Source: Actinobacteria bacterium HGW-Actinobacteria-6
GTDB taxonomy: Bacteria > Actinomycetota > Coriobacteriia > Anaerosomatales > Anaerosomataceae
Assembly: GCA_002841295.1 (NCBI GenBank)
Contig: PHEU01000003.1
Span: 25,884 to 89,883, forward strand
Length of the DNA: 64,000 bases
Reading direction: 5' to 3'
Positions 7,904 through 16,101 of this stretch are shown here, piece after piece (within the stretch, counting starts at the first letter, position 1; every line of letters starts with the position of its first letter). A model generated the notes under the pieces. The model ran no database searches. It was not told where the DNA came from and saw only the letters and a program-made list of their open reading frames with translations. The position numbers and the translations under genes were made by a program.

Positions 7904-10900
7904 CTACGGTGTGACCTTCTCGATGCGGCACAAGCATGCTTTGTACTCAGGAATCGTGGTGTTCGCATCCCATGCGTCGATGCACAGGTCGTTTGCGCGA
8001 GCGCCCACGCCGAGGCCACGATCGCCCCAGTGCCACGGAATCGCGACGGTTCCGGGAGCGACACGCTGATTTGCCAGCGTACCGACACCCACGCGAGCCT
8101 TCCATCCCTTGTTCCACGCACCGGCAGCAAGAGCGCCTGTCATGATGGTGCGGTCGTCCATGTCCGTGGTGCTGTTACCGCGAGCGGTAACGATGTTGAC
8201 CCAATCGCCATCCTTGATTCCGGCGGCGAGAGCGTCAACCGAGTTGAGCTCCACCCACGGATCCGGCTCCAGCTCAACGTTCCACGGGTTGTTACGGGTG
8301 ATCGGGCCACCCTGGAAGTGCTCGACGCAACGAATCGACGTGAGCACCAGCGGGTAGTCCGCAGCCGTACCTCTCGCGCTATCCGAGAAGATCAGGTTGC
8401 CCGTCGTGCCTACGACACCACTGACGGAACCCTTTGTGTTCCTGCCCCATGCCGCGACCAGGTTGGGCTTGGTGCCCGTTCCGTCGTACGGCGTCTCGTA
8501 GGGCTCTGTGAATGCCGGGAAGCGCCCGGGGTACACGTGGTTCGTGCCCACGCCCGCGTCCGGCACGTCGGAGAGCTGGCTATACTTGCGGTACAGCCAC
8601 GACCAGTCGGCGAGCGTGTTGGTGCCGCCGGTGATCCACAGACGAGCCATCCAGCCCGGGGCCACGAACACGTCGGCCACGTCACCAGAAAGTTCACCGT
8701 TGTTGTAGAAGATTCGGCGGTTGAGCAGCCATGCCCAGCCGTAGCGCGGATACTGGAATGCATCTCCAGCGTCTGTGCCGTTGCGGGACTTCGCCTTGTT
8801 GGCCATACCCCACGACACGGCGGGTGTCATCGGCGGCGTGACGTTGCCGGTCTGATCCGGGTTGTATCCGCCACCATGAGCATTCGTGTTGCCAGTAGAG
8901 TAGATCCACATGGTGCCCTTGTGGCCACCCTCGAAGCCTGCAGCACCGGTGCCGACATAGCCGCCGACCGGAGCACACATCTCCTTGTAGACCTGCTCAG
9001 CGACGTACTCGCTGCCGAGGAGCACGTTGCCCTCGTAGTCAACGCCGCTGACTTCCTCAAACGGGCTGACTCCGTCCCAACCGTACTTGCCCCAGAGGAC
9101 ATCGTACGCGTCGAGTCCGTCAAGGGCGGTTCCAGCCCACTGCGCGGTGATGTGGCTGAATGCGCCACCATCGCTGAGAGCCTTGGCGAAGCGGTGCAGC
9201 AGCTCAAGATCGCTCTTGCTGTTGCCCATGGGATCGGTAGTCTTGTCGCGCCACTGCATCCAGCGGCCGGAGCTTGTGACGCTTCCCGCTTCCTCAACAT
9301 GCGAACATGCCGGGAGCAGATAGGTCACGCCAGTATCCTTGCGCTTGCACTGTGCGGTCTCGTTCGCAAACATATCGGTGCAGACCAGCAGGTCAAGTGC
9401 CTCAAGGCCCTTGCGTACCGCGCTCTGGTTCGGCTCGGTGACGGCCGGGTTCTGACCCCAGACCACACATGCCTTGATCTGCGGCTTGCTATTAGCGCCT
9501 GCCCAGACCGGATCCATACGGCGGAACGACTCGATGTGAGGTACGCCGTTGCCCTTGGGCCAGCAGTCGTAGAGGCGATCGAAATCTGCGTGGTCAGCCG
9601 GTGAGCTCACGATAGCGCGGCTACCGAAGAACTCGCGCGTCATGTTGTAGAATCCGCGCTGCTGCCAGGCGATATCGTCCTCGGTGTACGCGCTCTTCAG
9701 CGTCGAAGTCACAGGGGCCGTGCCCGGAAGAACCCGGTTGCCGAACAAACCGTTCGTGTACGCCTCATACGTCTGACCCTCGGCCGGGTTGGCCGAATAG
9801 CCAGGAATGAGGTCGAACAGGTTGCCCATGTCGGTCGAACCCTGAACGTTGTGGATACCGCGGAGGGCGTTGATGCCGCCACCAGCACGACCCATGTTGC
9901 CCATGAGCACCTGGATTACAGCGTAGGAGCGAATGCCCTGCGAACCACTCGTGAACTGGGTTCCGCCCATCGCGTACATGATGCAAGCGGCGCGATAGCC
10001 GGCGGCCTTGATGTTGTCCGGGTGCGCTGCGGCACCGAAGTCCGAGCTTGAGCAACGGCTGTTGGCGATGAAAGCATCGCGAACCGCGGCGATGTCAGCC
10101 GTGGTACAACCGCAGATCTCGGCAACGGCGGTGTCAGTGTACATCGCAACGTGGCTCTTGAGCTTCTGGAAGACGCAATCCGGATCCTCAACATCCGCTG
10201 CAAGCAACGGGAAGTTGGAGATCAGCTTGCCACCATCCGACAGCTTGTCTTCGCGCTGGTAGTCGCCCGTGACCGCGTCTACCTTGAGTCGCGAATCACA
10301 GTAGGTCGGCCAACCAGAGACGTTATCGGTGGTGCCATCATCGCATATGAACGAGCGAGCCTTCGCCGAGCCCGGCGCGGTGCTGTTGTGCCATGCGAAG
10401 AAGTTGATGGCTGCGGTGCTTGTCGGATTCGCGTACATCCACGTGATGATCGAGTTCAACACACCGTTGATGAACGCAATGTTGGTTCCGGGACGAATAC
10501 GAACGTAACGGTCATGCTTGCGCATGTCGTTCACGTTCGTTGCATCGTAACCGCTGTTGATCATGCGGGCGGTACGCGTCTGCCGCGGATCGACGACGAC
10601 GAGCGTTGCATTCCTGCCACGACCGTTGACGTCGAAGCGAGCGGTGTTCACGTGCCCGATCGATGCGGGGTGGTTCTCAGCGGGGTTGGCTCCGCAAACG
10701 AAGAACATGGTGGAGTTATCGAGATCCACCCAGTTGTTCGTCATGGCGCCTCGTCCGAATGTGCGGCCAAGACCGGCCACTGTGGACGAGTGTCATATAC
10801 GGGCCTGGTGTTCGACCAGGCTTGTGCCAAATTCGGCGATGACCTTGCGATACAGGTAGTTCGGCTCGTTGTTCATGTGCGATGAGCCGAAGAACATGAC

Positions 10901-11440
10901 CGTCTTTGCGTTCGAAGCTGCGGTCGAACCAGCTGTTACTGCGCCAAGCGAGTCGCGGATTGCCTTGAGGCCGGCATGGTTCCCGCCGTCGCCTGCGACG
11001 ATCTCAGTCATGGCTGTGTCGAGAGCGATTGCAGACCAAGCACCGTTACCAATGCGCTTCCACGCAGTACCGGTGAAGTCAAAACCATCAACAGCCGCAG
11101 TGTGCTCCGGCACGCCGAGACGACGAACGTTGTTTACCAGCTGATACGAGCCGGCGCCCTTGGAGCACAGTCCGCCTCGGCTGGTCGGGTTGTTCGAATC
11201 ACCATAGATGTCGAGCACGTTGCCGCTCGCATCCACGTCGACCTTCTGGCCACACTGCGCAGAGCAGTACGGGCAGGTCGTCGTGTAGGTAGCAGCAACG
11301 TCAGCAGCTATGGCACGGGACGCGGTGAATACCATGTCGGCACCGGTCGCCCCTACCACAGCCGCCGCAGCGCCTGCCTTCAGGAAGTCGCGCCGTGAAA
11401 GCTCGAACTTCCCTTCTGTTTCCTTATCGTGTGTAGCCAT
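7904..11440 (-). CDS. fdhA: Selenocysteine-containing, Tat-exported formate dehydrogenase catalytic subunit (TGA at 10793-10795 read as Sec)
   Basis: The gene reads as 1178 residues if the in-frame TGA at 10793-10795 is decoded as selenocysteine (residue 216). Around it the product reads ARI-U-HSSTVAGLG, the active-site signature of FDH-N-type enzymes, where Sec ligates Mo/W next to the catalytic His. A Tat motif SRRDFLK (residues 15-21) precedes the hydrophobic h-region. Cys56, 59, 63 and 92 (CPYCSAQC...C) bind the proximal [4Fe-4S] cluster. The C-terminus carries the molybdopterin dinucleotide-binding fold. The enzyme should oxidise formate to CO2 on the outside of the membrane. Reading it as two genes, or as a nonsense-mutated pseudogene, is contradicted by the SECIS hairpin and by conserved sequence on both sides. 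Expression also needs selB/selC, which are not in this window. Confidence 0.92.
10751..10795 (-). promoter_or_regulatory. Sec UGA codon and bacterial SECIS hairpin in fdhA
   Basis: On the minus strand TGA (10795-10793) is followed after three bases by a two-part stem-loop. The lower stem is TCGTCC (10789-10784) with GGACGA (10756-10751). The upper stem is GTGGCC (10780-10775) with GGCCGC (10768-10763). The apical loop is GGTCTT, matching the GGUC loop recognised by SelB in Escherichia coli fdh genes. The position and form are those of a bacterial SECIS. Confidence 0.88.
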
Positions 11441-11555
11441 ACCTTTCCCTCTCTATTCGTGGATCCTTTGTGACCCACAATGGTCCGAAGATACCTCCGG
11501 TCCAACCGACCTTCTCCGCCACACCTCCTTCTCATCCGGGGCCGTCTCGGGGGGG

Positions 11556-11606
11556 AATAAAAAAACCGGTCCACCCACGCGTCAGTTCTGCGTGTGTAAC
11601 CGGTTC
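11556..11606 (-). terminator. Intrinsic terminator in the fdhA leader (probable expression platform)
   Basis: On the minus strand AACCGG (11605-11600) pairs with CCGGTT (11569-11564). Inside it ACACACGC pairs with GCGTGGGT with one mismatch. A run of seven T follows directly (11565-11559). It lies 120 bp upstream of the fdhA start and downstream of the fdhA promoter and structured leader, so it probably acts as a regulated attenuator. The end of the previous operon is a less likely role. Confidence 0.7.
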
Positions 11607-11629
11607 TGTCAGGCGATTGCCTCCCTTAC

Positions 11630-11800
11630 CCCAGAGATGACGCGACACGGACCCCTTTTGCCGGGGAGCCTCGCATCGCTGTCTCCTTTCCAAAGGGGGA
11701 GGCGTCACCGTTTCCAGTGGCACCCTATCGGCCTGAGGACCTTGACGCGGCGCGCTGTAGGTCAGGAGGCTCGGAGACGAACGGCCTATTCAATTACCCT
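11630..11800 (-). ncRNA. Structured leader upstream of fdhA, candidate molybdenum/tungsten cofactor riboswitch
   Basis: The 481-bp gap between fdhA and the NHL gene holds a densely structured leader. Visible elements in transcript order are a CUCCGAGCC segment; a stem built on GACCU/AGGUC; a CACUG-GAAA-CGGUG hairpin with a GNRA tetraloop (11719-11706); a GCCUC/GAGGC stem (11703-11699 with 11672-11668) enclosing GCCUCCC...UGGAAAGG; and a CCCC/GGGG hairpin (11666-11652). The GCCUCCC...GGAAAGG pairing resembles the Moco RNA motif known upstream of moaA and other molybdenum genes. The leader sits before a Mo/W enzyme and ends in an intrinsic terminator. The exact class is unproven. Confidence 0.5.
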
Positions 11801-11832
11801 GGGGGATCTGCCGGGACCCATTGTTCCAGGGA

Positions 11833-11850
11833 TTGTAACTAGAGTTACAA
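11833..11850. promoter_or_regulatory. 18-bp palindromic operator-like site (copy 2)
   Basis: TTGTAACTAGAGTTACAA is a perfect inverted repeat with 8-bp arms. It lies 13 bp downstream of the candidate fdhA -10 box, in the position of a repressor site. It contains the 14 bp found at 2285-2298. The half-site and spacing recall CRP/FNR-superfamily (GTAAC-N4-GTTAC) or Rex-like (TTGT-N10-ACAA) operators; the regulator is not identified. Confidence 0.6.
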
Positions 11851-11863
11851 ACACTCTCCATCA

Positions 11864-11892
11864 AGCGTACCGACACCGGCGAGATGTGTCAA
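11864..11892 (-). promoter_or_regulatory. Candidate promoter of the fdhA unit
   Basis: On the minus strand TTGACA (11892-11887) and TACGCT (11869-11864) are separated by 17 bp. The -35 is perfect and the -10 weak. The predicted start lies close to 11857, leaving a leader of about 415 nt that contains the palindrome, the structured RNA and the terminator. Confidence 0.5.
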
Positions 11893-11921
11893 TCCTGTGG
11901 ATACCCGCAAACGGACACGCA

Positions 11922-13436
11922 TCACGCCGTGCCCCCGCCGAATGAGTCGAGAAACGCTTTACGGTCGTAAACCTGGACACTCATTGCCCTGGCCGAGCGC
12001 GCTAGTCCCTCGTCCTCTGTTGCCAGTCGCGAGACACGCTGGGCGATTGTCAGCAAGATTGCGGTCTGCCGATCGACCCCACCATTCTCGATAAGCTCGA
12101 CCACATCGGACTCCGAGTGCGGCTCCGGATGGAGTAGATCGTTGAGCGCCACTCCGTCGACACTACGGCCATCGTACTCGGCGAATCCCTCAGCCGGAAC
12201 GACCCACTTGAACCTGCGATCGTTCATGAAGTCGATCTTCTCGGCCAAAGCCATGCCCTCGATGAAATCCGAAGTCACCACTATCGAACGCTTGCGGCGC
12301 AGGAGCGGGATGAGGAACAGCAGGAGCGGTGAGAGGCATATCGTCCAGCCCATAGGCGTCTCAGGAGTCTCAAACGACGGTATGAGACCCACCGTTGGCC
12401 AGCCCCAGACTTGCACCTGATGGTTCTCGCGATCGGACACGTAGATCCTGCCGCGGCTATCGAGCGAGACATCGCTCGGATACTGGAACTGACCGAGGCC
12501 CACGCCGTTCCCGCCGAAGCCGGTGATGCGCTGACCGTTGAGTTCATAGATGTCCACTGTGTGTGAGAACGCATCAACCACGTACAGCCTCTGCTGCGAG
12601 TCGATGGTCATTCCGCGCGGTGTGCCCGACGTCGGGATCATGTACTTGTATTCGCCCTCGGAAGAAAACACCTGAACGCGCCTGTTGTTGCTGTCCGAGA
12701 CGAAGATGTCACCGTTCTTTGCAACGACGATGCCGTTGGGGTAGTAGAAGCCGCCAGGAGAATCCTCCATACGCGCCGCCTGTACCGTTTTGCCCCACCG
12801 GCGTATCTCGGCACCATCAGGTGTGTACTCGAGGACGCGGTGCACCTTCGTGAGACCCACATCGGCGATCAGGACATTGCCGTCAGCGTCGAATGCGATG
12901 GCGATAGGCGCCCAATCGGCGGGAGCATCACCATCAGCCTGGAACTCCCGAATGAACGTTCCGTCTGGCGCAAAGACGAACACGCCCTGCAGACGGCGGT
13001 CGGTGACCCAGACCTCGCCGCTGTCGCTGATCGCCACGCGACCCGGCTGCAAAAGCGCAGTCGCGTCAGCACTCTCAATCGCTCGGAACGAGAAGTTGTA
13101 CGAACCGTCCGTGTCGTAACACCGGATCGCTTTGTTCTTGTTGTCGACGACGTACACACGGTCACCACTGGTGACAGCCACGCCGATCGGCTGCGTGAGC
13201 GCGTCGGGGCCCTCTGGACCGGCTATCGAGTACAAGTACTCGGGTGGCGTAACAGCTGCCTCACCACCGCCGATGAATGGCACGACGATTCTGCCGTTCT
13301 CCAGATAGTTGAACGTCGCCCAGACGAGCAGCAGGAGCAGAAGAACCAGCAGCACCAGGGCCACGATTCTCTTCGTCCGACCGCGGCGCTCGCGCTGTGC
13401 GAGAAAGTTCGACAGTTTCCGATTGGATTCGGTCAC
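11922..13436 (-). CDS. NHL-repeat beta-propeller membrane protein with a cytoplasmic PIN-like C-terminal domain
   Basis: A 504-residue protein from a GTG start. One transmembrane segment (about residues 21-45) is followed by NHL repeats through about residue 345 ('YVVDNKNKAIRCYD', 'FVSDSNNRRVQVFS', 'YVSDRENHQVQVWGW'). A second transmembrane segment lies at about 360-378, then a basic stop (RRKRS). The last 125 residues would be cytoplasmic. They begin 'SIVVTSDFIEGMAL' and end 'LATEDEGLARSARAMSVQV', which resembles the beta-strand/aspartate pattern of PIN domains, although several acidic positions are uncertain. The propeller is paralogous to 2324-3523. It is the last gene of the cytochrome operon that starts at 19204; the fdhA promoter follows. 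Confidence 0.75.
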   Translation of the reverse strand: MTESNRKLSNFLAQRERRGRTKRIVALVLLVLLLLLLVWATFNYLENGRIVVPFIGGGEAAVTPPEYLYSIAGPEGPDALTQPIGVAVTSGDRVYVVDNKNKAIRCYDTDGSYNFSFRAIESADATALLQPGRVAISDSGEVWVTDRRLQGVFVFAPDGTFIREFQADGDAPADWAPIAIAFDADGNVLIADVGLTKVHRVLEYTPDGAEIRRWGKTVQAARMEDSPGGFYYPNGIVVAKNGDIFVSDSNNRRVQVFSSEGEYKYMIPTSGTPRGMTIDSQQRLYVVDAFSHTVDIYELNGQRITGFGGNGVGLGQFQYPSDVSLDSRGRIYVSDRENHQVQVWGWPTVGLIPSFETPETPMGWTICLSPLLLFLIPLLRRKRSIVVTSDFIEGMALAEKIDFMNDRRFKWVVPAEGFAEYDGRSVDGVALNDLLHPEPHSESDVVELIENGGVDRQTAILLTIAQRVSRLATEDEGLARSARAMSVQVYDRKAFLDSFGGGTA

Positions 13437-13466
13437 GCTTCACACTCCGTGTTCATCGCGAGCTGA

Positions 13467-14465
13467 TTATTTACCGAGCCGAGCAAGCGCCTCGGTTGCG
13501 TCAGGATCCTGGGGAACGAGCTGCAAGACCCGTTCATACGCCGTAGCCGCTTCGTCGTTCTTTTCGAAGCCCTCGAGAAGGTGCGCAACAAGGCGAGCAG
13601 CTTCGATGTTCGTGGGCTCTAGCGCGATGGCGATACGCGCCTCTACAAGCGCTCCCTTTGTATCGCTCTTCTGAAGCGACTTGGCGACGGCAAGGTGATC
13701 TCCAGCCGGGCCGAGCTTCTCGAGCTGCTTGAGTGGCTCGGCTCGACCAGGCGCGTTATCCGCCGAGCGACGGAACAGCTCGGCCGCTCCGGCCTTGTCA
13801 CCGTCTGCAAGAAGCAGTATTCCCATGTCGTAGTTCGCCTCGGCCATCGTGGGCACGAACGCGAGTGCTGTCTCGAGTTCTTTGCGTTGGTTTGAATCCG
13901 AGCCGAGCTCGCGATACGCAACCGAGAGCGCATAGTGAGTGTCAGCATCGTCGCGCTTCATCCGAAGCGCCTCTTTCAGGTACAGCACCGCGTCCTCGTA
14001 GGCCTTGAGGGAAATGAGCGTCACACCGCGGTAGTAGTACGCCCGCTCGAGACGCTGGTCCTGGCTCGCGAATTGCCCGGACTTAAGGCTGTCGACCAGA
14101 CGCTGCCAGTACCCCTCAGCGGTACGCCACTCCTCGCGCTTCATGGCGATCAGGCCGAGACCCTCAAGTGCAGCCGCGTTGTCTTCTTCGATCTTGAGCG
14201 CATTCTGGAACTGCTCGACCGAATCGTCGAGTCGTCCGTCGGACGCAAGCGCCTGAGCGAGCAGGATTCGCGCACCGGCATTGGTAGGCGACTTTTTGAC
14301 CTGCTCGACGAGTGACTCGATTGCCCGGCCTGTGACCGAGTTCTTCTCGACGCCGCGTTGGGTCGAGAAGACTGTGTAGCCGAGATAGACGAGTGCGACC
14401 ACAACGAGCAGGCCGACGACTTTGACGGCGATACCAAGAACGTGTGAGTTCATGCTTAGTTTCAC
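13467..14465 (-). CDS. Membrane-anchored tetratricopeptide-repeat protein
   Basis: A 332-residue protein with one N-terminal transmembrane segment (about residues 9-31) followed by TPR units from about residue 50 to the end, such as 'AGARILLAQALASDGRLDDS' and 'AYEDAVLYLKEALRMKRDDA'. No catalytic domain is visible. It lies 30 bp before the NHL gene and 24 bp after the 20-haem cytochrome gene, on the same strand. TPR proteins near multihaem cytochromes usually serve as assembly or docking scaffolds; that role is inferred here. The GTG start at 14465 has an alternative ATG four codons later. Confidence 0.75.
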   Translation of the reverse strand: MKLSMNSHVLGIAVKVVGLLVVVALVYLGYTVFSTQRGVEKNSVTGRAIESLVEQVKKSPTNAGARILLAQALASDGRLDDSVEQFQNALKIEEDNAAALEGLGLIAMKREEWRTAEGYWQRLVDSLKSGQFASQDQRLERAYYYRGVTLISLKAYEDAVLYLKEALRMKRDDADTHYALSVAYRELGSDSNQRKELETALAFVPTMAEANYDMGILLLADGDKAGAAELFRRSADNAPGRAEPLKQLEKLGPAGDHLAVAKSLQKSDTKGALVEARIAIALEPTNIEAARLVAHLLEGFEKNDEAATAYERVLQLVPQDPDATEALARLGK

Positions 14466-14489
14466 TCGAGAGTCACTCCACTTGCTCGA

Positions 14490-16097
14490 TCAGAGGTTGA
14501 GGTCTGTGTGACAGCGTCGGCAGAGTTCAGAACCCGGCCATGGCGCGATTCGTATGTTTTGAATATCGAGAGCTCCATGACAATCGTAGCAGCCTCGCAT
14601 GTCGTGAGGTCCAGTGAGCGGGTTGTCGACCCTGATGCCGGTGGATCCGAAACCGATATGGCAGTCATCGCACACGTACGGCTTGTCTTTCTTACTCTCG
14701 GCCGTTGTCGCGACGTTGAAGTGAACGGCGTGCTCGGCAAGTCCAGCGACCTTGATGTCGGTCGCAGGCTCAGTCTTCATCTCAGGATGGCACTTGACGC
14801 AGTTCTTCGCGACAAGTTCCGCCGAACGGACAGTTGCATGGTGACAGTCCTGACATGACTCCCTGTCTTTGTGGCAGACCCGGCAGTCCTCGCCTGAGAG
14901 CTTACCTCCTGTGGCATGGACATCGAGCCAGTCAGTCGGATGTGGCATCGTCGTTTGGTGGCACTGCTGACAGGACTTTGAGTCGTGACACACCGCACAG
15001 TCACCTTTTTGGCCGAGGAACAGGCCGCCGTGCTCGGATGACCACTGCGGCTTACGGTGATCTGCTGGAATCACCTTAAGGCCGACTTTGCCATTAGCAA
15101 GCTTCGTTCCACCGTTGTGGCACTTCACGCACGTCTCGGCCTTATGGCACATCGCGCAGTACGATACGCCACCCTTGGCCGGGTCTTTGTGGTCGCCGCT
15201 CAGGAACTTCACGCTATGGCTCACCGGGGTGAGCTCGAAGCTCTTGGGGTGACAGTCTTCACACTTCTCGGTGGCGACCGGCCCGTTCGCAGCGTGCACA
15301 AGACCGTGGCAGCGATAGCACTGCTGCATGGTGTTCCTGTCGGTCAAGGTCGGCTGATGCGCGAATCGCGGATGGCAGACCGTGCACTGGTAGTCACGCT
15401 TAAGGTGATCGTCATGCGTGAAGAGGATGCGCCCGGGCTCGAACTTGTCGATATCGGGATGGCAGTAGTTGCACTGACCGATAGATGTCGCTTCGTCGGG
15501 GTCGATGAGTTTCGAGGGCTCATCGATCTTCAACGGCACGGTCCGCAGGTAGATCGCGGGCATCGAGCCGACATCGACCTTCTCGGCCACGTGGCACGTG
15601 TCGCAATCCTTGACGGGCTCGTGGCAGAGCAGACAGCCGTTGACTCCCCCGGTCTTGCTCGCGGTAGCGTGGGGCTTTGCCTTCCAGTCCTTCACATGCG
15701 ACTTGGGTCGTCTCGTATCGCCGTCGGGGTGACAGTCAGTACACTCACCGCTCGCCACCTGACCCGTAGGACCGTGGACCAAACCGTGGCATGCAAAACA
15801 CGATGCCATCGTCGGTATGGCAGTCTTGCCGCCCTCGTGCGGATTGACGAAGTGGCACGAAGAGCAGTCCGCCGTAAGGTGAGCTGCGTGATTGAAGATG
15901 ACCGAGGCGTTTCGCGACGCACCGATGACCGCGTGACAAGGCGTACAGTTCCGTGCGGTGACCGGGGCTGTGAGGTCAATCGGCGGAGAGTCAACGATGC
16001 TTCGGGCCTGCAGCGCGGGGACAGCAAGGAAGGCGGCGGTCGATATCACCGCGACCGCCACCAAAACCATTGCTCTCGATGCGCTGAATCGTGCCAT
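14490..16097 (-). CDS. Large multihaem c-type cytochrome with 20 CXXCH motifs
   Basis: A 535-residue exported cytochrome with an N-terminal hydrophobic signal (MVLVAVAVISTAAFLAV). I count 20 CXXCH motifs, from CTPCH at about residue 50 to CRRCH seven residues before the end, about one haem per 26 residues. Pairs of closely spaced motifs (CLLCH...CDTCH, CAMCH...CVKCH, CAVCH...CQQCH, CRVCH...CQDCH) recur, and a repeated module 'CxxCHGLVHxxxGxVAxxxC' appears twice. This density suits a haem wire carrying electrons through or across the cell wall. I chose the ATG at 16095-16097, which follows the previous stop; a TTG at 16118 is in frame but overlaps it. The terminal electron acceptor cannot be read from the sequence. 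Confidence 0.88.
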   Translation of the reverse strand: MARFSASRAMVLVAVAVISTAAFLAVPALQARSIVDSPPIDLTAPVTARNCTPCHAVIGASRNASVIFNHAAHLTADCSSCHFVNPHEGGKTAIPTMASCFACHGLVHGPTGQVASGECTDCHPDGDTRRPKSHVKDWKAKPHATASKTGGVNGCLLCHEPVKDCDTCHVAEKVDVGSMPAIYLRTVPLKIDEPSKLIDPDEATSIGQCNYCHPDIDKFEPGRILFTHDDHLKRDYQCTVCHPRFAHQPTLTDRNTMQQCYRCHGLVHAANGPVATEKCEDCHPKSFELTPVSHSVKFLSGDHKDPAKGGVSYCAMCHKAETCVKCHNGGTKLANGKVGLKVIPADHRKPQWSSEHGGLFLGQKGDCAVCHDSKSCQQCHQTTMPHPTDWLDVHATGGKLSGEDCRVCHKDRESCQDCHHATVRSAELVAKNCVKCHPEMKTEPATDIKVAGLAEHAVHFNVATTAESKKDKPYVCDDCHIGFGSTGIRVDNPLTGPHDMRGCYDCHGALDIQNIRIAPWPGSELCRRCHTDLNL

Positions 16098-16101
16098 CAG
16101 A

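Noticed and set aside
7904..11440. Two separate genes or a pseudogene with a nonsense mutation at 10793-10795
   Set aside because: Conserved formate dehydrogenase sequence continues in the same frame across the TGA, which stands at the Sec position and is followed by a SECIS hairpin.
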